The position numbers and the translations under genes are program-made. Below the pieces are notes generated by a model, which ran no database searches, was not told where the DNA came from, and saw nothing but the letters and a program-made list of their open reading frames with translations. Shown here piece after piece: positions 36,601-44,044 of a DNA stretch of 64,000 bases. This DNA is from Clostridia bacterium (GTDB taxonomy: Bacteria; Bacillota; Clostridia; UBA1212; UBA1255), in assembly GCA_016287565.1 (NCBI GenBank), contig JAEFAM010000004.1, positions 33,703 to 97,702 of the forward strand, read 5' to 3'. Position 1 is the first letter of the stretch; every line of letters begins with the position of its first letter.

Positions 36601-37153
36601 GGGCAACGTTCTTATAGGGGAGCAGTTCGAGTTTAACGACAAGCGCTTCGTTGCCGGAAGAGTTGAAGTGAGAAAGGTAAACTTCACCGTTGTAATCAAC
36701 ATCTTTAAGATCGATAACGGCAGCGCGCTCGCCTTTGCCCCAGTTCACTCCCTCCGGATTGACCTCGGAAGCGTCAACGCAATCTGCGGAAGCGATAAGG
36801 CCTTCGGTGTTGGGACCGACGTTGGCGTAACCGATCGTCGTAGCGTTGCTCTTCAAAGCAAACATAGCAGTAGCGGTCATACCATCCTGATACGCTTTAT
36901 AGCCCATATCGGTAGCATACGTAACTTTGAGCGCTCCGTACTGGGAAAGGTCATAGGATCCGAGATCGACGACCGTGCCGTAACCGAACATCAATCCGGT
37001 CACTCCGGCATATCCGTGCGGCGTATACGACTGGCTGCCGCCGAGCGCGGCAAGGTCGAGCGTTACAGTATCTGACTCTTCTGCAGACGCGAAAAACGTA
37101 GACAGAGAGATGACCATGACAATCGCCAAAAGTATCTGAACGATTCTCTTCAT
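33656..37153 (-). CDS. Large secreted cell-wall protein with F5/8 type C domain and NxQTGD sorting-like tail
   Basis: 1,165 aa from ATG 37153 (AGGAGG upstream); the track start is 20 codons too early. Signal peptide MKRIVQILLAIVMVISLSTFFASA. A first beta domain leads to a discoidin-like F5/8C domain (about 205-355; NVALGKAVSET .. GFGELEVYG) that usually binds glycans. Two copies of an about 90-residue repeat follow (VWGWVVSKRPIESYGYSIDG and FNGWVASNFPIEKYGYKIDG). A C-terminal beta domain is shared with the 44.0 kb protein. The tail is NTQTGD, a hydrophobic helix and KKRSF, which resembles a sortase signal with QTGD in place of LPxTG. Probably a surface glycan-binding protein; no catalytic domain seen. 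Confidence 0.85.
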   Translation of the reverse strand: MKRIVQILLAIVMVISLSTFFASAEESDTVTLDLAALGGSQSYTPHGYAGVTGLMFGYGTVVDLGSYDLSQYGALKVTYATDMGYKAYQDGMTATAMFALKSNATTIGYANVGPNTEGLIASADCVDASEVNPEGVNWGKGERAAVIDLKDVDYNGEVYLSHFNSSGNEALVVKLELLPYKNVALGKAVSETLNGGIAIRSGYWAPEMLTDGVVQDTNNGNNLGWAFATLVANGLACNADAYVDLGAVYEIDSINVVNMKWSGDNTFPGAYELSVSTDGTTWTQVGACAVGEATPNGTDTYTFDPVEANYVRLHVSSHAGGWADANAYYSGFGELEVYGNYVNDSENGTPAYVPMEYVIARDQLLADEADVALVGGNSAVTICPALMDKAGAQVRVWGWVVSKRPIESYGYSIDGGDIVYDTAFLYPDADVANLAQNWGCGPYGGGIRYNIYVPFDTVCDEIRAFAKIDGQDVLVWTIKISNVYKNYTGTVAAGDAGGTSAWTGHTSGALKWQAAFNTDVSFTGINFPSAFAFPGTPLKVTLAQDGHFDDGIVYTGEIVRPGDGGFIVEFGQEIPAGQYVIKFKITDETLVTDGQYQCYAVYGYATDPLGDEYVLNSHGRAAFELLTKEEGIGFIPREVVIRVNVDGVNAGSNPIDKNDGSTTNLPVDATAMSFNGWVASNFPIEKYGYKIDGGETVYDESFKKVTEDADYTGIMDAAANLFGFAANGTGYRFLVQDAIPLTGGEHTVELVAYINGEEIHVRTYNLNIAEVEPTVKVIVGTEEFDLTPDAVSQVNLSMNEGGLAVETIATASDPWISIPLDNIDTSVYTSFTIKYKLVGESGFAGNNVYLRAKDFNPGYSGESGTWHGPDMNGKTERTFVIADEFPAMVGQKLTGVRFVACSAGGTFIIESITFNKDENADTSVEIESATAGGVGSVWLRPSDSESMKILFKTNQAFTQFNIPEYWASNPPQFGDLKANIEVSLYKFDTNLETTLAGTPVATAKYVENLGDNNVNNPFTAEGTGAKLTNYNAANKGFSLILDNAAEAGQYVVVITNDAGAGSYVVLPSTGDAAAITYGTDYIKYFNTSDTESFQEAVRFTLTLVDEGAFVELDPEQVPIQPGTVPVTEPTTEPNTQTGDAAVALFAVIAVLAMGAAVVFAKKRSF

Positions 37154-37211
37154 TTTAAAAACCTCCTGATTATTGACTGGCGGCTTACACAAGAAGCCGA
37201 GATTCATATAC

Positions 37212-37241
37212 ATTATAACATAGCCGGGCTTTGGATTACAA
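37212..37241 (-). promoter_or_regulatory. Sigma-A promoter of the large cell-wall protein gene
   Basis: On the minus strand TTGTAA, 18-bp spacer, TATAAT, about 60 bp upstream of the ATG. Confidence 0.7.
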
Positions 37242-37245
37242 CAGC

Positions 37246-37314
37246 AAAAAGCGGAAAAAATCGTAAAAACAACCGTTTTTCGGCAGTTTGCTGCGATTCT
37301 TTCCGCTTTTTTTT
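37246..37314 (-). terminator. Intrinsic terminator of the esterase gene
   Basis: AAAAGCGGAAAGAATCG / CGATTTTTTCCGCTTTTT stem on the minus strand with a long loop, flanked by A and T runs, so it may work in both directions. Confidence 0.7.
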
Positions 37315-37331
37315 CGTAATTATTCGGCCCG

Positions 37332-39029
37332 TCAATCGAATTCCACGCAGAACGGGACGGCGATGTTGCCCGTGCCGGAGCAGAGATTGGCCTCGTCGGT
37401 GGAGAAGTAGCGGATCTCGGGCGCGTACCTCACGCCTTTGGCGTTGTCAACGGCGATCCGGATCCGGTTGCCCTCGATGACCGGTTCGGCCTTCTGCCAC
37501 TTGCCCCCGACCTTGACCTCGAACCCGGCCAGCGCCGCACCGTCGACCGTCTTGAGTCCGCCGCCTGCGTAGCTGAATTCCACGAGGATCTCCTTGTCGT
37601 TGTAACCGATCTTGGAGGGGACAGGGAACCCGGCGTTTTCCATATCGCCGATGCCGTAGACGATCGCCGCGGCCATCTGGGCGCCTCTCTGGCCCAGCTC
37701 CAGCTTGTAGTAAGGATGGGCTCCGTCTCCGTCTCCGTCTTTCCAGCCCACGTCGATGGAAGGAATGACTTCGTAATTGGAGATGCTGCCGTCGATCTTG
37801 ACCGCGGACTGGGCGTAGCGCATTTCGGGCACCGTATCCCAGACGCCTTCGAGCTTGACGCCGCCGCTCTCGTATCCGTAGGACGTGAGTTGCACGTTGA
37901 GGAACAGCAGGTCGGAACCGAATTTTGCCCGGTAATCTTCCACGGTGGCCTTGAGCGCTATAGTGTAGTCATCCGACTCGTCCGTGTCGGATTCGCCCTG
38001 GTAAAAGATCATGCCGGTGATGCCTACTTTGGTCAACGGCGCCATGAACGCGTTGTAGATCCCGGCGGGTGGCATATTTATGTTGTTCAGCGTGAGCGAC
38101 CGGTTCCTGAGGGAAGCTGGGAATTTTTGCAGCGCGTCTTCGGAGACCAGCAGGGACAACGGCGCGCCTCCGCAGGCGGCCATTATGATGCCGATGGGCA
38201 CGTCGGGGTTCAGCGTGTAGAGCTCTTTTGCGAAGAAGTAGCCCAGCATGGAGAAACTGGTGCCGGAGCCGCCGTACACTCTCTTGCGCTCCCCGATCTG
38301 CCATTTGGTGGCTTTGGGCACGTCCGTCTGAGGTGTCGCCATACGCTTCTGGCCCGTTTTGTTAAGCAGATCCCAGTTGATCTGGCGCATTATGCGGATG
38401 TTGTCCTCCGCGGTGGCGCCGTCAAGGTATTCTCCGTAGAGTTTTCTGAGGTCCGTGGTGGATTGAGCCACCGTGCCCGTAAAGGTGAGGTCCGCGTTGC
38501 TCTGCCCGGACACTACCCAGATGTCTCCCACGAGCACGTCGGTGTATTCCTTGACAACGCCTTCCGCTCCCTTTACTGTGAGCGTGTGGCCTTTCTCGCC
38601 GCTGGCGGGCAACGTTCCCGCGAGCGCAAAGCAGAATTCTCCGTTCTCGATCGTGCCGGATCCTTTCAGCCCCTTGAATTCCGCGGCAACGACTTTTCCG
38701 TTTTCGGATTCGGGGGCCGTTCCCCAGATGACGATCTTGCGGTCCCTGGGTACCACCATGTCGTTGTTGAAGTAGTTGGCCACGGTGAATTCCTGCGCTG
38801 TTCCGGCCACGGGCTCGTACTGCTCGGGCACTTTAGTGGTGTCGGTGAAGGCTTCTCCCGCTTCCCGGCCCGACGTCCAGATCGTGTAATCCTTCCATTC
38901 GTCTGGTTCTTCGGTGGCTTTGGCGGGGTCGTCCCCGGATTGGCCGTTTTGCGATGTTCCGGCGCATGAGGAGCAGACTGCCATTATCAGGGCAAGTATC
39001 AGAAGCAGCGCGCGTGTGTGTTTTTTCAT
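37332..39029 (-). CDS. Lipoprotein SGNH esterase, sialate O-acetylesterase-like
   Basis: 565 aa. Signal peptide with a CSSC lipobox-like end (ALIMAVCSSC), then a beta-sandwich part and an SGNH hydrolase of the sialate O-acetylesterase (SASA) type: WVVSGQSN with the block I serine, IIMAACGGAPLSLL, MIFYQGESD, and the late Asp-His in DGDGAHPYYK. It removes acetyl groups from sugars such as sialic acid, xylan or pectin; which one cannot be told. CGGAGG precedes the ATG. It is next to the large cell-wall protein and preceded by three repeated GTTGACG motifs. Confidence 0.88.
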   Translation of the reverse strand: MKKHTRALLLILALIMAVCSSCAGTSQNGQSGDDPAKATEEPDEWKDYTIWTSGREAGEAFTDTTKVPEQYEPVAGTAQEFTVANYFNNDMVVPRDRKIVIWGTAPESENGKVVAAEFKGLKGSGTIENGEFCFALAGTLPASGEKGHTLTVKGAEGVVKEYTDVLVGDIWVVSGQSNADLTFTGTVAQSTTDLRKLYGEYLDGATAEDNIRIMRQINWDLLNKTGQKRMATPQTDVPKATKWQIGERKRVYGGSGTSFSMLGYFFAKELYTLNPDVPIGIIMAACGGAPLSLLVSEDALQKFPASLRNRSLTLNNINMPPAGIYNAFMAPLTKVGITGMIFYQGESDTDESDDYTIALKATVEDYRAKFGSDLLFLNVQLTSYGYESGGVKLEGVWDTVPEMRYAQSAVKIDGSISNYEVIPSIDVGWKDGDGDGAHPYYKLELGQRGAQMAAAIVYGIGDMENAGFPVPSKIGYNDKEILVEFSYAGGGLKTVDGAALAGFEVKVGGKWQKAEPVIEGNRIRIAVDNAKGVRYAPEIRYFSTDEANLCSGTGNIAVPFCVEFD

Positions 39030-39064
39030 AACGTCCTCCGATTAAGTATCTTTTTTCGTTTTTC

Positions 39065-39133
39065 GTCAACGATCTGCGTGTCGTTTTGGGTCAACGTTGT
39101 ATTCGTCGTTTTTCGTATCGTTTTGCGTCAACG
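39065..39133 (-). promoter_or_regulatory. Three direct repeats upstream of the esterase gene
   Basis: On the minus strand the motif CGTTGACNNAAAACGANACG occurs three times (core CGTTGAC at 39065-39071, 39090-39096, 39127-39133; the last core carries the best flanks). The TTGAC part could serve as -35 boxes or the whole as an operator. No clear -10 box stands out. Confidence 0.45.
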
Positions 39134-39217
39134 ATCGTTTGTTTTTGCGTTTGATTGCCGGTTTTCAGTATAGGCTTTTCGGCGGGATTAGTCAATAAAA
39201 AAGGAAGCGGCAACGAA

Positions 39218-39369
39218 AGTGATATTCGTGCTGGGGCACGAGTGATATTCCGCTGCGCGGAGTGATATTCGCCTGCGGCGAGTGATATTGTGCTGCGCAC
39301 AGCTAAATTCGGCCTGGCAGCTGAGCTAAATTGAAAGCCGATAGCTTTCAGCTAAATTCCGCTGCGCGG
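39218..39369. repeat. Hairpin chain with AGTGATATT and AGCTAAATT linkers
   Basis: Seven small hairpins in a row: GTGC/GCAC, CCGC/GCGG, CGCC/GGCG, GTGC/GCAC, a CAGCTG-type imperfect one, GAAAGC/GCTTTC, CCGC/GCGG. The first four follow the linker AGTGATATT, the last three AGCTAAATT, which is the reverse complement of the AATTTAGCT linker in the composite elements. No P1 palindromes flank it. Confidence 0.9.
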
Positions 39370-39372
39370 AAC

Positions 39373-39429
39373 GAAGGTGGATCATTTTTGCTTTGCACTC
39401 ATTCTGGGCTTCGAAGCAGCGCCACCTTC
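39373..39429. repeat. Inverted repeat GAAGGTGG..CCACCTTC
   Basis: An 8-bp inverted repeat spaced by 41 bp, placed at the end of the hairpin chain. From here to 39628 I see no gene; the track ORFs there are continuations of shadow frames. Confidence 0.5.
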
Positions 39430-39628
39430 TTTAAAACGCCCATTATTTTGAAAAAAGCGGCAAAATGTGGGTGTTTCTCGCTCGATTCAAGCGCACAGAC
39501 AGCGCCGTCTTCTCCCTAACTGGGAAGGAAAGCGACAGATTGCCGTTTGCACCTTCTTCCAAACGTCGAATGGCTGCGGCGGTACGCTGTTTCCGCCTCG
39601 TTGACGCTTCACTTCCCCCTTGCTGCCG

Positions 39629-39683
39629 CCTCGCTCTGACCTCGCTCTGGCCTCATTCCAGCCTCGCTCCGGCCTCACTCCAG
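39629..39683. repeat. 11-bp tandem repeat at the 3' end of an ABC gene
   Basis: Five units of CCTCRYTCYRR type (CCTCGCTCTGA, CCTCGCTCTGG, CCTCATTCCAG, CCTCGCTCCGG, CCTCACTCCAG). The last unit contains the stop codon of the minus-strand exporter gene. Confidence 0.8.
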
Positions 39684-41582
39684 CTCGAAGGCGCCGGTGT
39701 ACAGCTGGTAGTACGTGCCGCGCTGCGCGATGAGCTGGTCGTGATTGCCCCGCTCGATGATCCGCCCGTGGTCCAGCACCATAATGACGTCGGAATTCAT
39801 GACAGTCGACAGGCGGTGCGCGATGACGAAAACGGTGCGGCCTTCCATAAGTTTGTCCATGCCCCGCTGCACGATGCTCTCGGTCCTGGTGTCGATGGAG
39901 GAGGTGGCCTCGTCGAGGATCATTACAGGCGGATCCGCCACCGCCGCTCTGGCGATGGACAGGAGCTGCCTCTGGCCCTGGGACAGGTTGGAACCGCTGC
40001 CGGACAATTGCGTCTGGTACCCCTCGGGCAGTCGCGTTATGAAGCCGTCGGCGCCGGAAAGTTTTGCCGCGGCAATACATTCCTCGTCGGTGGCGTCAAG
40101 GCGGCCGTAACGGATGTTGTCCATGACGGTGCCGGTGAACAGGTTGGTCTCCTGGAGCACCAGGCCCAGCGAGCGGCGCAGGTCGCTCTTTTTGATCTTG
40201 TTTATATTGATCCCGTCGTAGCGGATCTTGCCGTCTGCGATGTCGTAGAAGCGGTTAAGCAGGTTGGTGATGGTGGTCTTGCCGGCGCCGGTGGCTCCCA
40301 CGAAGGCTACTTTCTGGCCGGGCTTTGCGTACAGCGATATGTCGTGGAGCACCTGCTTGTCCGGGTCGTAGCCGAAGTCCACGTCGAACATGCGGACGTC
40401 GCCCCGGAGAGGCGTGTAGGTGAGGGTGCCGTCGCCGTGGGGGTGCTTCCAGGCCCACTGGCCGGTCTTGACGTCGCTCTCGGTGACGTTGCCCTCGCTG
40501 TCGATCACTGCGTTCACCAGCGTCACGTAGCCGTCGTCGGTCTCCGGCGCCTCGTCGGTCAGGGAGAATACGCGCTGGGCGCCCGCCATTGCCATGGCAA
40601 TAAAGTTGACCTGCTGGGACACCTGGTTGATGTTGCCGGTGAACTGCTTGGTCATATTAAGGAAGGGGATGAGGATGCTGATGCCGAAAGCCAGGCCGGA
40701 CAACGACAGGTTGGGCACGTTGTTGATCATCAGGATGCCGCCGATCAGCGCCACCAGCACGTACAATACGTTGCCCAGGTTTATTATGATGGGGCCGAGC
40801 ATGTTGGCGAAAGCGTGGGCGCGGAAACTGTCCTCGAAAAGGGCGTCGTTGACCGCGTCGAAATCCCTGCCGCTCTGCTCTTCGTGGCAGAAGACCTTGA
40901 CCACTTTCTGGCCGTTCATCATTTCCTGGATGTAGCCCTCGGTCTTGCCCATGGCCTTCTGCTGGCGCACGAAATATTTGGAAGAATTGCCGCCCACCGT
41001 TTTCGATACCAGCAGCATGACGACGACGCCCAGCAGCACCAGCAGCATCATCCAGACGCTGAAATACGCCATTATGAACAGCACGGTCAATACTATCACG
41101 CCGGACTGCAGCACCACCGGCAGCGTCTCGGATACCACCTGGCGGATGGCGTCAATATCGTTGGTGTAGTAGCTCATTATATCGCCGTAGCTGTTGCGAT
41201 CGAAGTAGCGGATGGGCAGGTTCTGCATGTTGTTGAACATCTGCTTGCGCATCTGGAACAGGAATGCCTGGGTTATATAGGCGGACAACTGTCTGTATAC
41301 GAGTATGGCGATGACGCTCAGGGTGTAGAGCACGATGAGCAGCGTGACCTGGGGCACGATCTCCTGCTTGGCGGCGGCCCAGTCGCCGGATTCGTAATAT
41401 TTGCCGATGGTGGCGATGACCTTCTGGAGGAACATGGAGGGGATGGAGCTGACGACGGCGGAGAATATGATGAATACGGCGGTCAGCGTGGACAGGCCGG
41501 GGTAGTACTTGAAGAGGAGCTTGATGATGCGGCCGAGGACTTTGAAGTCGATGCGGCGGGTCTTTTTTTTGTTGTCAGGCAT
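39675..41582 (-). CDS. ABC exporter half-transporter, catalytically complete NBD
   Basis: About 635 aa: six-helix exporter domain, then an NBD with Walker A GATGAGKTT, signature LSQGQRQ and Walker B VMILDEATSSID with the catalytic Glu. A small insert (DVKTGQWAWKHPHGDGTL) lies between the halves. I choose ATG 41582 because AAGGAGG sits 9 nt upstream; the track start and an ATG at 41588 are less well placed. It overlaps the end of the upstream partner gene, so the two form one operon and probably a heterodimeric exporter of the BmrCD/TM287-288 class. Confidence 0.92.
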   Translation of the reverse strand: MPDNKKKTRRIDFKVLGRIIKLLFKYYPGLSTLTAVFIIFSAVVSSIPSMFLQKVIATIGKYYESGDWAAAKQEIVPQVTLLIVLYTLSVIAILVYRQLSAYITQAFLFQMRKQMFNNMQNLPIRYFDRNSYGDIMSYYTNDIDAIRQVVSETLPVVLQSGVIVLTVLFIMAYFSVWMMLLVLLGVVVMLLVSKTVGGNSSKYFVRQQKAMGKTEGYIQEMMNGQKVVKVFCHEEQSGRDFDAVNDALFEDSFRAHAFANMLGPIIINLGNVLYVLVALIGGILMINNVPNLSLSGLAFGISILIPFLNMTKQFTGNINQVSQQVNFIAMAMAGAQRVFSLTDEAPETDDGYVTLVNAVIDSEGNVTESDVKTGQWAWKHPHGDGTLTYTPLRGDVRMFDVDFGYDPDKQVLHDISLYAKPGQKVAFVGATGAGKTTITNLLNRFYDIADGKIRYDGININKIKKSDLRRSLGLVLQETNLFTGTVMDNIRYGRLDATDEECIAAAKLSGADGFITRLPEGYQTQLSGSGSNLSQGQRQLLSIARAAVADPPVMILDEATSSIDTRTESIVQRGMDKLMEGRTVFVIAHRLSTVMNSDVIMVLDHGRIIERGNHDQLIAQRGTYYQLYTGAFELE

Positions 41583-43446
41583 TGTCATCAGCCTCCTTTC
41601 CTTCGGAGGATGCGGCGGGGGAGTCATTGACGGTCCGGTCGACGGATGCGGTTTCGTCGGCGGTTTCGTTGACGCATTCGCTGACGGTCTCGCCGGCCGC
41701 GCTTGCGGCTGCGTTGCTTCCGCGGTTCTGCTGCTCGTACGTCTCTCTGTAGGCCGCGTTGTTCTTCATAAGTTCGTCGTGGGTCCCCACCGCCGTTATC
41801 CTGCCGTGGTCCAGCAGCACGATCATATCCGCATCCATAACGGAAGCCACCCGCTGGGCGATTATGATCTTGGTAGTCTCGGGGATGTATTTGCGGAAAC
41901 CTTCGCGTATCAGCGCGTCAGTGCGCGTGTCCACGGCGCTGGTGGAGTCGTCGAGGATCAGTATCTTCGGTTTTTTAAGCAGGGCGCGGGCAATGCACAG
42001 CCTCTGCCTCTGGCCGCCGGACACGTTGGTGCCGCCCTGGTCGATCTGGGTCTCGTACCCGTCGGGGAAGGACAATATGAAATCTTCCGCCTGGGCCAGC
42101 CTGCAGGCCTCAGAGATCTCCTCCTGAGTTGCCCCCGGATCGCCCCAGCGCAGGTTTTCGTTGATCGTGCCGGAGAAAAGCAGGTTCTTCTGGAGGACCA
42201 TTGCCACGCCGTCACGGAGCGTGTTCAGGTCGTAGTCCCTTACGTCCACGCCGCCTACGGTCACGCACCCGCCGGTCACGTCGTAAAGCCGCGGGATCAG
42301 CTGGACGAGGGAAGTCTTGCCCGCGCCGGTGATGCCCAGGATGCCTACCGTGCTTCCCGAGGGGACGTCAAGATCGATGCCGGACAGCGTGGCGTTTTCC
42401 GCCCGTTTGGAATAGCTGAATTCCACGTTTTCGAACCTGATGGAGCCGTCCTTCAGTTCGCGGACCGGTTCCGCCGGGTTTTTAAGGGCGGATTCTTCGG
42501 TCAGCACCTCGTCGATGCGCCGGGCGGATTCCGCAGACATGGTCAACGTCACGTAGATGAGCGAGATCATCATTAAAGATATCAATATCTGGAAGCCGTA
42601 GGTGAGCATGGCGGAGAGCTGGCCTACGTTGATGTAGTGCTGGGTGATGACGAGCTTCGAGCCGAACAGCAGCACGAAGACCATGTTGAAGTACAGGCAG
42701 ACCTGCATAAGGGGCCCGGTGAGGGCAACGATGCGCTCGGCTTTGGTGAAGTCGACCCGTATGTCGTCAGACGCAGCGTTGAACTTGTCCTTTTCGTACT
42801 GCTCCCGGGCAAAACCTTTGACCACCCGCATGGCCATCACGTTTTCTTCCACCGATTCGTTGAGCCGGTCGTATTTCCGGAAGACGCGGCGGAAGGCGGG
42901 CATGGCGTGGCGGGCAACTCCGATGAGTCCTGCGATGAGGACCGGTACGACGACAACGAACATGGTCGCCAGCACGCCTGCCATCCTGTAGGCCATTATG
43001 ATGGCGAACAGGAACATAAGGGGCGCCCTGATGGCGATGCGGATGATCATCATATATGACATCTGGACGTTGGCCACGTCGGTGGTGAGGCGGGTCACCA
43101 GCGAAGACGAGGAGAACCGGTCGATGTTGGAGAAGGAGTAGGTCTGGATCCTGAAAAACAGGTCGTGGCGCAGATTTTTTGCGAATCCCGCCGAAGCTTT
43201 GGCCGCCGTAAAACCGGCCAGGCCGCCGCAGGTGAGTGACAACACCGCCATTATCACCAGGATCAGCCCGTTTTTGGCGATGACGTCAATGCCGCAGCCG
43301 TCGTTTATGTCGTTGGTGAGGTTCGCGACAATAAACGGTATGATGCATTCTATTATGACTTCGCCGACAATGAATATCATGGTCAATATCGACGGTTTTT
43401 TGTATTCGCGCACCGATCTTGCCAGTTGCTTCAGGATCTTCAGCAT
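41575..43446 (-). CDS. ABC exporter half-transporter with degenerate NBD site
   Basis: About 623 aa: exporter membrane domain and NBD with Walker A GITGAGKTS and signature VSGGQRQ. Walker B reads ILILDDSTSAVD: the catalytic Glu is Asp, the mark of the degenerate half in heterodimeric exporters. The C-terminus is a low-complexity Ala/Ser/Glu tail. The track ORF starts 64 codons too early, in the repeat element (giving NRGLSPVA); ATG 43446 starts MLKILKQLARSVRE. Confidence 0.92.
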   Translation of the reverse strand: MLKILKQLARSVREYKKPSILTMIFIVGEVIIECIIPFIVANLTNDINDGCGIDVIAKNGLILVIMAVLSLTCGGLAGFTAAKASAGFAKNLRHDLFFRIQTYSFSNIDRFSSSSLVTRLTTDVANVQMSYMMIIRIAIRAPLMFLFAIIMAYRMAGVLATMFVVVVPVLIAGLIGVARHAMPAFRRVFRKYDRLNESVEENVMAMRVVKGFAREQYEKDKFNAASDDIRVDFTKAERIVALTGPLMQVCLYFNMVFVLLFGSKLVITQHYINVGQLSAMLTYGFQILISLMMISLIYVTLTMSAESARRIDEVLTEESALKNPAEPVRELKDGSIRFENVEFSYSKRAENATLSGIDLDVPSGSTVGILGITGAGKTSLVQLIPRLYDVTGGCVTVGGVDVRDYDLNTLRDGVAMVLQKNLLFSGTINENLRWGDPGATQEEISEACRLAQAEDFILSFPDGYETQIDQGGTNVSGGQRQRLCIARALLKKPKILILDDSTSAVDTRTDALIREGFRKYIPETTKIIIAQRVASVMDADMIVLLDHGRITAVGTHDELMKNNAAYRETYEQQNRGSNAAASAAGETVSECVNETADETASVDRTVNDSPAASSEGKEADDNA

Positions 43447-43579
43447 GGGAGGGTTCCTTTCGTCTAAAGGCCGCCCGGGCCTCTTCGCGGCCTCGTCTGG
43501 CAACGCGTTCCCGGGCGATTTGCTAATTTTACGTTTCCCTGCGGGAAAATGCAAGTGCAACGGGATGGACTTGGAGGCT

Positions 43580-43930
43580 GCAACGGGGGACACCGCAACG
43601 GGGGACAGACCCCGGTTGCACCCGCGGTTGCCGGACACGCCGCGAACGGGGGACAGACTTGCGTTCGCGGCTTTTCCCGGGATTTTTGAAAATTAACCGG
43701 CGATTTTCGTAAATTTTCGGCAAAATTCTACCGGCGGTAGAAATACGGCGACCGTGGAACGTCATCCTTTGGCGATGATCCCGCTTGCCCGAAGGGCAAA
43801 TTTAGCTGCGTGCAATGCACGCAATTTCGCTCGCACGCCAGTGCGAATTTCGCTTGCCCCCAGGGCAAATTTAGCTGAGCAACCGGGGTCTGTCCCCCGT
43901 TGCACCCCCCGTTGCACTGTCCCCCGTTGC
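43580..43930. repeat. Composite palindromic element, type A, with hairpin chain
   Basis: Fills the spacer between divergent genes (43447-44044). Partial P1, full P1 (43595-43619), GCGAACG..CGTTCGC, a TTTTCCCGGGA stretch and TTCTACC-GGCGGTAGAA follow as in the 7.6 kb copy. A four-hairpin chain comes next (TTGCCC/GGGCAA, TGCGTGC/GCACGCA, CGCAC/GTGCG, TTGCCC-CCA-GGGCAA). P1 in reverse complement lies at 43879-43903, plus another partial copy. Sequence drift relative to the 7.6 kb copy keeps the stems. Confidence 0.9.
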
Positions 43931-43935
43931 ACCGC

Positions 43936-43964
43936 TTGCGCAACTTGACCTTATATGATATAAT
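43936..43964 (+). promoter_or_regulatory. Sigma-A promoter of the 44 kb cell-wall protein gene
   Basis: TTGCGC, 17-bp spacer, TATAAT, 5 bp after the repeat element and about 80 bp before the ATG. Confidence 0.75.
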
Positions 43965-44044
43965 CTTCACGATGTGCGGGAGAGGCGTTGTTTCGTTGCC
44001 CTTGCCGCGTGTTGTGAATTCAAAAAATCATGGAGGAGATTTCT

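Noticed and set aside
34553-37075. 840-aa plus-strand ORF opposite the large cell-wall protein
   Set aside because: Antisense shadow with no family motif or RBS; the minus-strand gene has a signal peptide, domains, promoter and terminator.
39465-41630. 721-aa His- and Asp-rich plus-strand ORF
   Set aside because: It mirrors the ABC exporter gene; composition is typical of a complement-strand frame.
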